Source: Bacillus_CJ salitolerans (GTDB lineage Bacteria; Bacillota; Bacilli; Bacillales; SA4). Taken from it: a DNA stretch of 62,768 bases. Made by a program: the position numbers and the translations under genes. The notes under the pieces were generated by a model. It worked only from the letters and a program-made list of their open reading frames with translations, searched no databases and had not been told where the DNA came from. Numbering within the stretch: position 1 is the stretch's first letter; each line of letters opens with the position of its first letter. Of the stretch, positions 33,242-42,495 are shown one piece after another. The stretch lies in the NCBI RefSeq assembly GCF_042680805.1, contig NZ_JBHUEM010000015.1, positions 1 through 62,768 of the forward strand. The letters are read 5' to 3'.

Positions 33242-34198
33242 ATGTCAAATCTTCAACTTGCTACATTTGCAGGTGGATGTTTCTGGTGTATGGTTAAGCC
33301 ATTTGATGAACAGCCAGGTATACATAAAGTAGTTTCTGGATATACAGGTGGATCAAAAGAAAATCCAACATATGAAGAGGTATGCTCAGAAAATACGGGT
33401 CATTATGAAGCTGTACAAATTACATATGATCCTGAAGTATTCCCGTATGATCAATTATTATCATTGTTTTGGCAACAAATTGATCCTACCGATCCAGGAG
33501 GACAGTTTGCTGATAGAGGTAAATCGTATCAAACGGCTATTTTTTACCATACTGATGAACAAAAGGAATTAGCCGAAAAATCGATTAGAGATCTTCAAGA
33601 AAGTGGTCGGTTTGACAAACCAATTGTAACGGAAATCCTACCAGCAGGTGTGTTTTATGAAGCCGAAGAGTACCACCAGGAGTACTATAAAAAAAATCCT
33701 ATTCGCTATAAACTCTATCGAACTGGCTCTGGCAGAGAGCGATTCTTAAAAGAGACATGGAGAGACATAGAAAAAGAATCAGAATTAAAGAAAAAACTTA
33801 CACCTCTACAATTTGAAGTTACACAAAATAATGGGACAGAACGACCATATCAAAATGAGTTCTGGAACCATAAAGATGAAGGCATTTATGTAGATATCGT
33901 TTCAGGTGAACCATTGTTTAGCTCCCTAGATAAGTTTGACTCCGGGTGTGGATGGCCTAGCTTTACAGCTCCTATGGAAGGAGGAAGTGTAAAGGAAGAA
34001 CTTGATGTCTCACATAACATGATACGAACTGAGGTAAGAAGCAAAAAGGGAGATTCCCATTTAGGTCATGTATTTGACGACGGGCCTGTTGATAAGGGTG
34101 GATTACGCTACTGTATAAATTCTGCCGCTTTAAAATTCATACGAAAAGAGGATTTAGAAAAGGAAGGGTATGGAGAGTATAAAAAATTATTTCAATAA
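33242..34198 (+). CDS. msrAB: peptide methionine sulfoxide reductase MsrA-MsrB fusion
   Basis: The fused enzyme reduces both S and R methionine sulfoxide in proteins. The MsrA domain (about 1-165) carries the catalytic C13 in GGCFWC. The MsrB domain (about 175-318) carries GCGWPSF, HLGHVF and catalytic C291 in RYCINS. The MsrB zinc CxxC pairs are absent, which is common in such fusions. B. subtilis has separate msrA and msrB genes. A repair role fits next to the catalase. Confidence 0.95.
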   Translation: MSNLQLATFAGGCFWCMVKPFDEQPGIHKVVSGYTGGSKENPTYEEVCSENTGHYEAVQITYDPEVFPYDQLLSLFWQQIDPTDPGGQFADRGKSYQTAIFYHTDEQKELAEKSIRDLQESGRFDKPIVTEILPAGVFYEAEEYHQEYYKKNPIRYKLYRTGSGRERFLKETWRDIEKESELKKKLTPLQFEVTQNNGTERPYQNEFWNHKDEGIYVDIVSGEPLFSSLDKFDSGCGWPSFTAPMEGGSVKEELDVSHNMIRTEVRSKKGDSHLGHVFDDGPVDKGGLRYCINSAALKFIRKEDLEKEGYGEYKKLFQ

Positions 34199-34230
34199 AA
34201 ATAGGCAGCACCTGGTGCTGCCTATTTTTT
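34198..34230. terminator. bidirectional terminator after msrAB
   Basis: AAATAGGCAGCACC pairs with GGTGCTGCCTATTT around two or three bases, with a T run, in a convergent gap. Confidence 0.85.
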
Positions 34231-34779
34231 AAGTAATGATAAATGTTGGTTCAACTGATTTAGAATTTGTAAATACTCATCACGGTGTTGTTTCATTTCT
34301 ACATCAAAACTACTATCGAGTATTGTATAAAGCTCTGCTTGGGCTATAGAAATTCCGTGGATTGCGTAATTTATTTCTGCTTCAGTGTACTGAAAACCAC
34401 TCAGTTCGTGTACTGAGTTTTTTAGTTCATCAAGGTATCTTTCATTCAAACTATTGAAAGTTGGATACTGATTAATTCTTGAAATGGTAGTTGTTATGTG
34501 ATTTAACCTATCCTTATCTTTTGAAAGTGCGTCTTGAAAGTAAGATCTTGTATTATCGCTAATTGGATAATCGTATTGATTCAATGTTTCTTCAACACTG
34601 AATAGCACTGAACTAATTTCTTTAAGCTGGGAAGTAATCAATCTTGAATGGAGATCTTGAATTTCGTTTAGCTCGTTCTTAGAATTGTCCCAATGAAAAA
34701 GGAAAAATATCACTACAGTCACGACTAGTGGATATATATATGAGTTTGGTTTCAAATGTTTTCTATCTATATCAACCAT
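34222..34779 (-). CDS. hypothetical membrane-anchored protein downstream of the sensor kinase
   Basis: This 185-residue protein has one membrane helix (about 13-29) near the N-terminus and a long helical domain outside or inside. Coiled-coil propensity is high between 35 and 130. No family recognised. AGAGGAGGG precedes the ATG. It lies 76 bases after the kinase gene on the same strand and may be its partner. Confidence 0.65.
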   Translation of the reverse strand: MVDIDRKHLKPNSYIYPLVVTVVIFFLFHWDNSKNELNEIQDLHSRLITSQLKEISSVLFSVEETLNQYDYPISDNTRSYFQDALSKDKDRLNHITTTISRINQYPTFNSLNERYLDELKNSVHELSGFQYTEAEINYAIHGISIAQAELYTILDSSFDVEMKQHRDEYLQILNQLNQHLSLLKK

Positions 34780-34855
34780 ACTTTCCCTCCTCTACTTGGT
34801 TTATAAAGTAAAAAGAAAAGAAGTGCTAAACTCCTTTTCACCAAATATGTATTAA

Positions 34856-36109
34856 TTACGACATTGTGTTTGCGATTGGTAGATTGATAAGAAAGGTTGT
34901 TCCATCCTCACTACTACTTACCAACATGCTTCCACCGTGGTTTTCTATCATTTTTCTTGATACTGATAAACCTAATCCAGTTCCTTCATCTTTTGTTGTA
35001 AAGAAAGGATCAAAAATGTGCTCTAAATGAATAGGGGAGATACCTGTTCCATTGTCTTTGAAGATAATTTGAACGAAGTTCATTTCACGTTTTGTTTCAA
35101 GTGAAATCTTTAATGGATTATCATTTTTTGCCTCTAGTGCATTACGGAAGAGATTGATAAAGACTTGTAGAATTTCCTGATGATTAATTGATACAAGGGA
35201 ATCCTCGACCTCAAGGGAGCAGTTAAATTCAATCTCCACTCTATGTAGAAAAGCCTCACTCTTTAAAAACGACCCGAGCTCATCACATATATAGCTATTT
35301 ATTTTCACAAGCTCGAATTTAGTTTCAGATGGTTTAGCGATAGAAAGAAAATCGGAGATTATCTTATTGGCTCTATCTAGCTCAGGTATTAATAATGAAC
35401 TTACAATGCCAGACACTTCTGGGGAGAGCTTATCCAATAAAAATTGTAAATAACCTCTAACTGTAGTCAGTGGATTTCTAATCTCATGAGCAATACCAGC
35501 AGCAATTCGTCCAGCCATTGCCTGCTTTTCTGCTTCTTTCACCACATTTAAAAACTCAAAAGTACCGATTACTCGTTTAATTTCACCATCTTGATCCCAT
35601 ACAATATGGGTATTATTTATCCCATAGTTCGAGTCTAACACGTCTCTATTCACTATCTGTTTACGTGTTTTAATCGTCTCAAGTAACATAATAAGGCTAT
35701 CTGGGATTTTTAATAATTCGCGAATGTGTTTACCTATCATCCTCTCTCGGTTAACGTGTAAGTCAGACGCCGCTTTTTTATTTATTAATGTGATTTCCCC
35801 CTTATTATTACAAAAAACGATGTGATGGGGGACGGTATCAAGTATTGGGGACAGAAGTACTTCTACCTCTTCAAAGTCAGTGTCTCTTGGTATCACAAGA
35901 TCTTGAATACAAAAAGACGGCTGATTCCTCGTCTGTATATGTATAACTTCAGTTTTTACCTGTCCACGATCCTTATTAATACGAATTCCCAGTTCTGGAT
36001 TTTCATACTGAATTCCCATTGATAATTTCGATATAAGATCTCTATAAGCTAGTAATTCCTTTTCAAGAGCTGTTAATTGTTTAATGTTTTGGTTATTTAG
36101 ATCTTTCAT
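34856..36109 (-). CDS. PAS-containing sensor histidine kinase, sporulation-kinase type
   Basis: The 417-residue soluble kinase has one PAS domain (about 85-190), a HisKA domain with phospho-acceptor H208 in AHEIRNPLTTVRGYLQ, and a HATPase domain with N (FRNALEA), G1 (DNGTGI) and G2 (DEGTGLGLSVSRKMIENHGG) boxes. It has no membrane helix and no response regulator beside it, as with Bacillus phosphorelay kinases that feed Spo0F. AGAGGAG precedes the ATG. A second orphan kinase lies at 38828. Confidence 0.9.
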   Translation of the reverse strand: MKDLNNQNIKQLTALEKELLAYRDLISKLSMGIQYENPELGIRINKDRGQVKTEVIHIQTRNQPSFCIQDLVIPRDTDFEEVEVLLSPILDTVPHHIVFCNNKGEITLINKKAASDLHVNRERMIGKHIRELLKIPDSLIMLLETIKTRKQIVNRDVLDSNYGINNTHIVWDQDGEIKRVIGTFEFLNVVKEAEKQAMAGRIAAGIAHEIRNPLTTVRGYLQFLLDKLSPEVSGIVSSLLIPELDRANKIISDFLSIAKPSETKFELVKINSYICDELGSFLKSEAFLHRVEIEFNCSLEVEDSLVSINHQEILQVFINLFRNALEAKNDNPLKISLETKREMNFVQIIFKDNGTGISPIHLEHIFDPFFTTKDEGTGLGLSVSRKMIENHGGSMLVSSSEDGTTFLINLPIANTMS

Positions 36110-36205
36110 TCAAGAGTTTCTCCTCTTATAGTAATCTTGAATTATTATGTTAACTATATCACACAAAAAAAAAATGTAGTAGAAAATTCATACAATTCGA
36201 ATTAA

Positions 36206-36236
36206 AAAAGCTAAGACGAAAGTAAGTCTTAGCTAT
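36206..36236 (-). terminator. terminator of the zinc-ribbon gene
   Basis: GCTAAGAC pairs with GTCTTAGC; on the minus strand a run of T follows. Confidence 0.75.
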
Positions 36237-36478
36237 TTTCCGTATTGTGCACGCTTAATGAATGCTTGCTCGTCCTCAATTAAACCACAAGCGCCGCACT
36301 GTACTTTTACTTTTGGTCCCCTATATGGTAGGTGAAAAGGATCTAACGTTTCGTTTGTGAATTGTTGGACCACTTCGCCACTAGAAGGATCAAGTTTAAC
36401 AGAGTTTGGAATTTGCTCAATAATATTAAACCGTGATCGATTCGTTTTACAATTTGGACATAAGTATGGTTCTGTCAT
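36233..36478 (-). CDS. small zinc-ribbon protein
   Basis: The 81-residue protein has two CxxC knuckles, CPNCKTNRSRF near residue 7 and VQCGACGLIEDE near 62, forming a zinc ribbon. The middle PNSVKLDPSSGEVVQ segment recalls YdjM-like Bacillus proteins, but I cannot name a family. ATG 36478 lies 8 bases after GGAGG. Likely nucleic-acid or protein binding. Confidence 0.65.
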   Translation of the reverse strand: MTEPYLCPNCKTNRSRFNIIEQIPNSVKLDPSSGEVVQQFTNETLDPFHLPYRGPKVKVQCGACGLIEDEQAFIKRAQYGK

Positions 36479-36544
36479 TACTGACACCTCCTATACTTAT
36501 GATTTCCAAAATTAAGAAAAAGTATGTACGTATGGTAGACTCCG

Positions 36545-36835
36545 TTATCTAACATGTATGATTTCATTTGTTTTTTCATCATATAAAACCACTAGCCCGT
36601 TTTCAAACTCTAACCTCCATAAATTTTCTTCTGTATTTTGAAAAACAGAAAGGACTTCAGAAGCTCCATTTTGTTTTGCGTAATTAGTTGCTCGTTTTAC
36701 AACATCATCAAATTGTTCAAGTAGCTGTATTTCATACATATTCTGATCCGAATCGGACGGTTCGCTTCGTTTAACAAATGAACATGCACACAAGAAAATT
36801 ACGAACAAAACAACTAATAGCCAGTTCTTTTTCAT
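36545..36835 (-). CDS. small lipoprotein
   Basis: The 96-residue precursor has a signal peptide with lipobox LCAC (lipidated C18). The mature part contains a PepSY-like turn (WRLEFENGLVVLYDEKTNEIIHV). GGTGGAGG precedes the ATG. It is divergent from the secreted protein at 36972. Function unknown. Confidence 0.7.
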   Translation of the reverse strand: MKKNWLLVVLFVIFLCACSFVKRSEPSDSDQNMYEIQLLEQFDDVVKRATNYAKQNGASEVLSVFQNTEENLWRLEFENGLVVLYDEKTNEIIHVR

Positions 36836-36971
36836 TAAAATCTACCTCCACCAATGTACAAGCTAATTGTTGTTATCAACTTATTCGACTACAGCGGAAA
36901 GTATAACCTTTAGTTTCATAGTATCACTATTCTTGGTCATAATAATTCTAAATATATATCGAGGTGATATT

Positions 36972-37466
36972 GTGAAGAAACAATGTCTATTACTGTTTTG
37001 TATAATACTATTTTTTTCGAATGAGGTAAATGCAAGGCATCAGAGGGTATTTACAACTCCTTCTAACGGATTAGTTTCTATTCATGCTGCAGTTGAACAA
37101 TTTGAAGGCATTGTAGGAAAAGAAGTCGCACTTCCTACAAAACTACCCTTTAATCCAACACATCAATTTGGAGAAATAAAGTCTGATAACAGCCTAGAGC
37201 TAATGTATGTAAATGATAAAAAGTTAAATAATTTATTTATGATCATCATTAAACCTTCGAAAAAAGAGTTAAGCATTCAACCTGGACAAATAGGAAAATG
37301 GATTGAACTGAAGAACGGAGCAAAAGCAATCCATAAAGGAATAGGAGAGGCTTATTCAATTGAGTTTATTACAAGTGGTCTAGAATATCGTTTATTAATT
37401 ACCAAGGATACTGATATTCCACGGAAATCAAAAGCATTACTAGATGCCGCTAACTCCTTACAATAA
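36972..37466 (+). CDS. secreted hypothetical protein
   Basis: The 164 residues include a signal peptide (about 1-22, KKQCLLLFCIILFFSNEVNA). A soluble domain follows with GIVGKEVALPTKLPF and LITKDTDIPRK. GTG 36972 has GAGGTGAT nearby; an upstream frame from 36867 is not needed. I do not recognise the family. Confidence 0.6.
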   Translation: MKKQCLLLFCIILFFSNEVNARHQRVFTTPSNGLVSIHAAVEQFEGIVGKEVALPTKLPFNPTHQFGEIKSDNSLELMYVNDKKLNNLFMIIIKPSKKELSIQPGQIGKWIELKNGAKAIHKGIGEAYSIEFITSGLEYRLLITKDTDIPRKSKALLDAANSLQ

Positions 37467-37482
37467 TTCCGAAGAATGGAAA

Positions 37483-37652
37483 GTTAACATTCCTTCTTAC
37501 TTAGCGAAAGGTGTTGAATTAGACGCAGTTATTGTGAATAATTCATCGACTGATGTTTATGGTGAAGAGAGTGAAAGAAAGCTCTTTTATACTTGTACAA
37601 GAGCAATGCTGAATTACATGTGAATTATTTAGGGAGAATTTTCCCTTTCATA
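37483..37652 (+). pseudogene. C-terminal fragment of a HelD-type helicase gene
   Basis: The frame reads YLAKGVELDAVIVNNSSTDV and then ESERKLFYTCTRAM. This is the last conserved helicase block of UvrD/HelD proteins. A short deletion after TRAM then shifts the frame; the sequence beyond continues as ELHVNYLGRI in another frame. The rest of the gene is missing. It must be a decayed relic of the RNA polymerase-recycling helicase family. Confidence 0.65.
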
Positions 37653-37710
37653 GTGGGAATAAAGTCTAAGCTTTATCAAGAAAAATGGTAGAGAAACTAC
37701 CTACCTTAAT

Positions 37711-37753
37711 AAGTAAAAGGATACAAATTACAAAATTCGTATCCTTTTTACTT
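37711..37753. terminator. terminator of the CobW-family gene
   Basis: AGTAAAAGGATAC pairs with GTATCCTTTTTACT around 14 bases; T runs occur on both strands. Confidence 0.75.
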
Positions 37754-37756
37754 TAA

Positions 37757-38692
37757 TTATTTCGAATTCGATTCCCGTTCTAGCTGCTGAAGTTCTTGTC
37801 TGATTTGTTCAACAGGAAGGTTTTCACCAATAAATACAAGATTTGTAGTTATCTTAATAAGTTCCTTCATGTACAAAGGCATCCCGTATGAGTACTGAAA
37901 TAGAAACAGTGAATCAGAATGAGTAAATCGAATATATCCCTTAATTCGATATATTGTGTCAGGCATATTTCGGATCCAGTCCTCGAATATGTCAATATTT
38001 ACTGGTACAGTGAAATTATAGACAAACGTTTTCAACTGAAGATGATGGTGAACATGTGTTGCTTCATAACCCTCAGCTATTTTCCGGTTCGCCGTATTAT
38101 TAACTTGAAAGTCCTTTAAATGGACTTTAGCAAATCGAGTAAGAAGCAGTTTCCCATAAGAGTTTATTTGTTGAATTTCATAAGACAGCTGACCCTGAAG
38201 CATCTCCGTAATTTCATCGATTTTATTGATGAGAATAACATCGGCATACTTAACTTGTTGTAATAATAAAGATTGTAGCTGTGGACTCAAACTTTTCCGA
38301 TCACACCATCTATTAGCGTCAATGAGGGTAATAACTGCTTCAACATTCAATTTTTCAATAAGGATAGGTGACATGCAAGCATCTACCACTTCTAGTGGGT
38401 GTGCTACTCCTGTTGTTTCGATATAGATGGCATCTAACTTGTGTAATTGGACAAGTTCTTGCAATTGTGCCTCTAACTGCCCTTGAATGGTACAGCATAC
38501 ACATCCATTTAAAAGTTCTTTTAAAGGAATATCCCCATCAACAGATCTTGAATCAATAGAGACTTCACCTAATTCATTCATTAAAACGGCAATATTTCGA
38601 TTAAATGATTTTTCTTGTTCAAGAATGTTTTTTAAAAGGGTAGTCTTACCTGCCCCTAAGAATCCAGATAAAATATATATAGGTACCTTCAT
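37757..38692 (-). CDS. CobW/COG0523-family GTPase, metal chaperone
   Basis: The protein of about 311 residues has the G3E GTPase fold: Walker A GFLGAGKTT near residue 9, the metal-binding motif GCVCC near 60, ETTGVAHP, and INKIDE for base recognition. The C-terminal CobW_C domain runs from about 215. COG0523 members deliver zinc or other metals to target proteins; B. subtilis YciC/ZagA are zinc-controlled. GGAGGAG precedes ATG 38692; the longer frame from 38797 has no binding site. A Zur-like box stands upstream. Confidence 0.88.
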   Translation of the reverse strand: MKVPIYILSGFLGAGKTTLLKNILEQEKSFNRNIAVLMNELGEVSIDSRSVDGDIPLKELLNGCVCCTIQGQLEAQLQELVQLHKLDAIYIETTGVAHPLEVVDACMSPILIEKLNVEAVITLIDANRWCDRKSLSPQLQSLLLQQVKYADVILINKIDEITEMLQGQLSYEIQQINSYGKLLLTRFAKVHLKDFQVNNTANRKIAEGYEATHVHHHLQLKTFVYNFTVPVNIDIFEDWIRNMPDTIYRIKGYIRFTHSDSLFLFQYSYGMPLYMKELIKITTNLVFIGENLPVEQIRQELQQLERESNSK

Positions 38693-38743
38693 TTCATTCT
38701 CCTCCGTATATTCAATATAATAAGAGTTACATTTATAGATATC

Positions 38744-38764
38744 AATTATATAATAATTACAATT
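38744..38764 (-). promoter_or_regulatory. possible Zur box upstream of the CobW-family gene
   Basis: On the minus strand AATTGTAATTATTATA resembles the Bacillus Zur consensus (TAAATCGTAATNATTACGATTTA), with one good half and one poorer half. Divergent from the kinase gene, it could affect both. Confidence 0.4.
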
Positions 38765-38827
38765 ATTTGTTTGAACAAATCGTGTTATTATACTCATATA
38801 GATATTTGCTATGAACGGTGGGAGTAT

Positions 38828-40267
38828 ATGAATAGTCTATCTTTATTTAAACAATTTTTCTATCAGTCCCGAGTACCACAAATAGTTAGTTATAAAGATT
38901 CCATGGAATTGGAAGCTAACGATGCATTCTATGAATTTATTGGATATAAAAAAGAAGAATGGAGAACACTAACAGTAGAAGACGTATCTCATCCAGAAGA
39001 CTATCATCTTGATTTTCAGTTATATCTAGAAATATTAAATGGAATGAGAAAAGAATATCAGATTGAAAAAAGGTATATTCATAAATCTGGATTGATTTTA
39101 TGGGGGTTACTTCATGTTTCCAAAATTGAAGATCCACATACCGGAGAGTGTTGTTTGTTGGCACAAGTGATGGATATAACTGAGAAAAAAGAAATGGAAC
39201 ATTCGCTACGACAAAGTGAGACTAAGTATAGGTTGTTAGCCGAGCATTCCTCCGATATGATAAATTTGCACGCAGTGGACGGGACATTCTTATATGTTTC
39301 TCCTTCAGTCAAAACCATTTTAGGTTACAACCCATATGAATTGGTAGGCAAGTCCCCCTATGATTATATCCATCCAGAAGATAGATTTAGTGTGAATAAG
39401 GTCCATGAACAATTATTGAGAAATGGTAATAATGGTCTTTTTACATACCGAATAAAAACAAAAGTAGGAGAATATGTTTGGATAGAAACAGCTGTGAAAG
39501 CAGTTATTAATGAACATACAAAAGTAGTTAGCGAATTAATAACTGTTTCAAGAGACATACAGCAACGTAAGATGACGGATGAGATGCTTAGAAAGTCCGA
39601 AAAACTGGCAATAGTAGGTCAATTGGCAGCAGCAGTTGCACATGAAATACGAAATCCTCTTACATCTATAAAAGGATTTGTCCAGTTGTTCTCCCTTGAT
39701 AAAGAGAGCATTTCAAACAAATACTTAGAAATAGTACTTACTGAACTTAATAGAGTCGAAGAGATAATTACAGAATTTTTAGTTATGGCAAAGCCACATC
39801 ATGAAAAGAGAAAGTCAATTTTTGTTGATCAGATTGTTGAGCAGGTTGTTCAACTACTTGAATCACAAGCTTTATTTAGTAATAAGGAAATTGTTGTTGA
39901 CGTAAAATCAACCATTTCCTCTATTGACGGAGATCCCAATGCCCTCAAGCAAGTTTTTTTAAACATTATTCAAAATGGATTAGATGCCATTCAATCAAAA
40001 GGGACTATCTATATAGAAATAACTCAATGTGAACAAAATATTTCTATTTCAATAATGGACAACGGTATAGGAATTCCAAAACAACGAATAGGTAAGTTAG
40101 GTGAACCTTTCTATTCGACCAAGGAAAAGGGAACTGGTCTTGGATTAATGACGAGTTATCGAATTGTTGAACAGCACAATGGAACACTGGAAGTACACAG
40201 TGAAGAGGCAAAAGGAACCACTGTTACAGTTAAATTACCGGTTTGGCGTAATGAGACCCCTTTTTAA
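38828..40267 (+). CDS. two-PAS sensor histidine kinase, KinA/KinE-like
   Basis: The 479 residues hold a PAS domain (about 20-125), a second PAS (about 130-250), HisKA with H272 in AHEIRNPLTSIKGF, and HATPase (NGLDAI, DNGIGI, KGTGLGLMTSYRIVEQHNG). It is soluble and has no partner regulator nearby, as with phosphorelay kinases that control sporulation. GGTGGGAG precedes ATG 38828; the longer frame from 38771 lacks one. Confidence 0.9.
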   Translation: MNSLSLFKQFFYQSRVPQIVSYKDSMELEANDAFYEFIGYKKEEWRTLTVEDVSHPEDYHLDFQLYLEILNGMRKEYQIEKRYIHKSGLILWGLLHVSKIEDPHTGECCLLAQVMDITEKKEMEHSLRQSETKYRLLAEHSSDMINLHAVDGTFLYVSPSVKTILGYNPYELVGKSPYDYIHPEDRFSVNKVHEQLLRNGNNGLFTYRIKTKVGEYVWIETAVKAVINEHTKVVSELITVSRDIQQRKMTDEMLRKSEKLAIVGQLAAAVAHEIRNPLTSIKGFVQLFSLDKESISNKYLEIVLTELNRVEEIITEFLVMAKPHHEKRKSIFVDQIVEQVVQLLESQALFSNKEIVVDVKSTISSIDGDPNALKQVFLNIIQNGLDAIQSKGTIYIEITQCEQNISISIMDNGIGIPKQRIGKLGEPFYSTKEKGTGLGLMTSYRIVEQHNGTLEVHSEEAKGTTVTVKLPVWRNETPF

Positions 40268-40425
40268 TATAGGTGTATTATTTCTTTATATACTAAATCA
40301 TTAGGGGGGTTTTTGTATAATCCCGAGTTTTATGGTAAGTTTACTTTAATTTAAAGATAGAAAGAAAGCAAAAAAATCAGGCTAGAATTACTGATGTAAA
40401 AGAAACTATTGAGTATGCAGTTATA

Positions 40426-40650
40426 ATGATTTTGTTAATAACTCCCACTTGCGAAAGGGACATAAAACTATACAATTATTCATTATCTAACCGTGGACTA
40501 AGACAAAATTTATTTGGAACACTAGCACAAATTGAAAGAATTTCAGAAGATGACCAGTATGATTGTCACATCTGTTACTGCAAGCTACACCCCCAGTATG
40601 AGGAAATGGAACGATTTGCTAGTAATGACGATAGTGGTAGAATCAAGTAA
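40426..40650 (+). pseudogene. unrecognised ORF, possibly decayed
   Basis: This 74-codon frame has no ribosome binding site. It stays open about 85 bases upstream of the ATG without a start. Past its stop it continues as VADEMIQFCVQRRGMKS in the same frame. This looks like the tail of a larger, broken gene. Segment YDCHICYCKLHPQYEEMERF has three Cys and could bind metal. The stretch 40268-40425 holds no other feature. Confidence 0.35.
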
Positions 40651-40720
40651 GTTGCTGACGAAATGATTCAGTTTTGTGTTCAAAGAAGAGGAATGAAATC
40701 AATTTGAAGGGAATGCTAAA

Positions 40721-41668
40721 ATGGAGAAAATTTATATCATACACGAAAACAACGATTGGACCGTTCATTTAACAAGACGTTTGAATGAACTTGGTTTACC
40801 ATATGAGGAATGGCATATGGCAGAAGGGAAGGTTGATTTGACAACGACCCCACCACAAGGGATCTTTTACAATCGAATGAGTGCATCTTCTCATACTAGA
40901 GGTCATCGCTATGCTCCAGAAATTACGACAGGATTATTAAGTTGGTTAGAGTTCTATGGAAGGACTGTCTGGAATGGGAGTCGGGCACTGCAACTTGAAC
41001 TAAACAAAGTGTTACAATATTTAGCGCTGAATAAACAGGGAATTCAGACTCCTAAAACAGTTGCAGCTACAGGGAGAGAGCAGATACTCGAGGCAGCTAA
41101 GTCCTTTGAATTTAAACAAATAATTACTAAGCATAATCGAGCAGGAAAAGGACTTGGTGTTCAACTTTTTGATCATTATAATAGTTTGCAAGATTACATT
41201 CTAGGAGAAACGTTTGAAGAACCAGTTGATGGAATTACTCTTATCCAGGAATATATACAGTCACCAGATCATTCCATAACACGGTGTGAGTTTATTGGTG
41301 GTAAGTTTCATTATGCAGTACGAGTAGATACATCTGATGGTTTTGAGCTTTGTCCAGCTGAAGCTTGCCAAATTGGTGACTTATTTTGTCCAGTTGGTGA
41401 AGTAAAAGAAGAAAAGCCAAAATTTCAAATTATTGAAGGATTTGATGATCCAATCATTAAGTTATATGAAAGTTTTCTTGCTGAAAATCAAATAAAAGTA
41501 GCGGGTATTGAGTTTATAAGAAACAGAGATGGTGAAATTTTTACATACGATGTAAATACAAACACAAATTATAATCCAGATGCAGAAAAAGTGGCAAATA
41601 AATTCGGTATGCTCGAATTAGCAAAGAAATTAGGTGAAGAATTAGAAGCTATCAGGGTTAAGTTTTAA
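40721..41668 (+). CDS. ATP-grasp ligase, RimK-like
   Basis: The 315-residue protein has an N-terminal domain (about 1-100), then the ATP-grasp fold: QIITKHNRAGKGLGVQLF (ATP-binding lysine and glycine loop) and the magnesium/ATP motif FTYDVNTNTNYNPD near 285. It resembles RimK-type enzymes that add amino acids, often glutamate, to a carboxylate, but the substrate is unknown. GAAGGGAATG precedes the ATG. It is monocistronic. Confidence 0.82.
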   Translation: MEKIYIIHENNDWTVHLTRRLNELGLPYEEWHMAEGKVDLTTTPPQGIFYNRMSASSHTRGHRYAPEITTGLLSWLEFYGRTVWNGSRALQLELNKVLQYLALNKQGIQTPKTVAATGREQILEAAKSFEFKQIITKHNRAGKGLGVQLFDHYNSLQDYILGETFEEPVDGITLIQEYIQSPDHSITRCEFIGGKFHYAVRVDTSDGFELCPAEACQIGDLFCPVGEVKEEKPKFQIIEGFDDPIIKLYESFLAENQIKVAGIEFIRNRDGEIFTYDVNTNTNYNPDAEKVANKFGMLELAKKLGEELEAIRVKF

Positions 41669-41675
41669 ATAATGG

Positions 41676-41712
41676 ACGGGGCTTTGGATATTTCGTAAAG
41701 TCCCGTTTGTTT
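41676..41712 (+). terminator. ATP-grasp gene terminator
   Basis: ACGGGGCTTT pairs with AAAGTCCCGT (one G-T pair) around 11 bases, followed by T-rich sequence. Confidence 0.75.
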
Positions 41713-41824
41713 TGTTTTAGGCATTTTCCTTCAAATCTTTGAAAAAGGACTTTATAATAAAAGAATAAAAGGTTCATAAAAATGTATAAAATTGTACATA
41801 AGTTGAACATTTGGAGGAGCAAAA

Positions 41825-42409
41825 GTGGATAGATGTACGTGGGTTAATGAAGATCCTTTATATTTAGAATACCACGATAATGAGTGGGGGGTTCCCGTTT
41901 TTGATGACCAGCTATTGTTTGAATATTTGAATTTAGAAGGAGCACAAGCGGGACTTAGCTGGTATACAATTCTTAAAAAGAGAGAGAACTACAGAAAAGC
42001 TTTTGACAATTTTGATCCTTCGAAAATTATTCATTATAACGATCAGAAGATAGATGAGCTTATGAAAAATAAAGGCATCGTCCGGAATCGTTTAAAGATT
42101 AATGCTGTTAGAACAAATGCAAAGGCTTACTTTACAGTTATTGAGGAGTATGGTTCTTTTCGGGATTATATTTGGTCTTTTGTAGATGGAAAACCGATTC
42201 AAAATCACTTCCATACCTTAAAAGAGGTTCCAAGTTCAACACCAATAAGTGAACGCTTAAGCAAAGATTTAAAGAAACGAGGATTTAAATTTGTAGGCAG
42301 TACTATTTGCTATGCATTTATGCAAGCAACAGGAATGGTCAACGACCATTTAGTTACTTGTCAATGTTATCGAGGAAGTCATCAAATCTCGTCAAGTACT
42401 AGTTATTAA
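41825..42409 (+). CDS. tag: DNA-3-methyladenine glycosylase I
   Basis: Tag removes 3-methyladenine from alkylated DNA. The 194 residues show the family start CTWVNEDPLYLEYHDNEWG, with C4 and H17 as zinc ligands, the base-binding EGAQAGLSW segment, and the C-terminal His and Cys ligands in NDHLVTCQCY. The start is GTG with TTTGGAGGAG upstream. Confidence 0.95.
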   Translation: MDRCTWVNEDPLYLEYHDNEWGVPVFDDQLLFEYLNLEGAQAGLSWYTILKKRENYRKAFDNFDPSKIIHYNDQKIDELMKNKGIVRNRLKINAVRTNAKAYFTVIEEYGSFRDYIWSFVDGKPIQNHFHTLKEVPSSTPISERLSKDLKKRGFKFVGSTICYAFMQATGMVNDHLVTCQCYRGSHQISSSTSY

Positions 42410-42495
42410 AATCCAACCATTTGTTTTTTTCTGTTTAGTTAGGGTACATTATAATAGGAAAATACTTATTAAATCCTAAATAAGGAGTGTTATTG

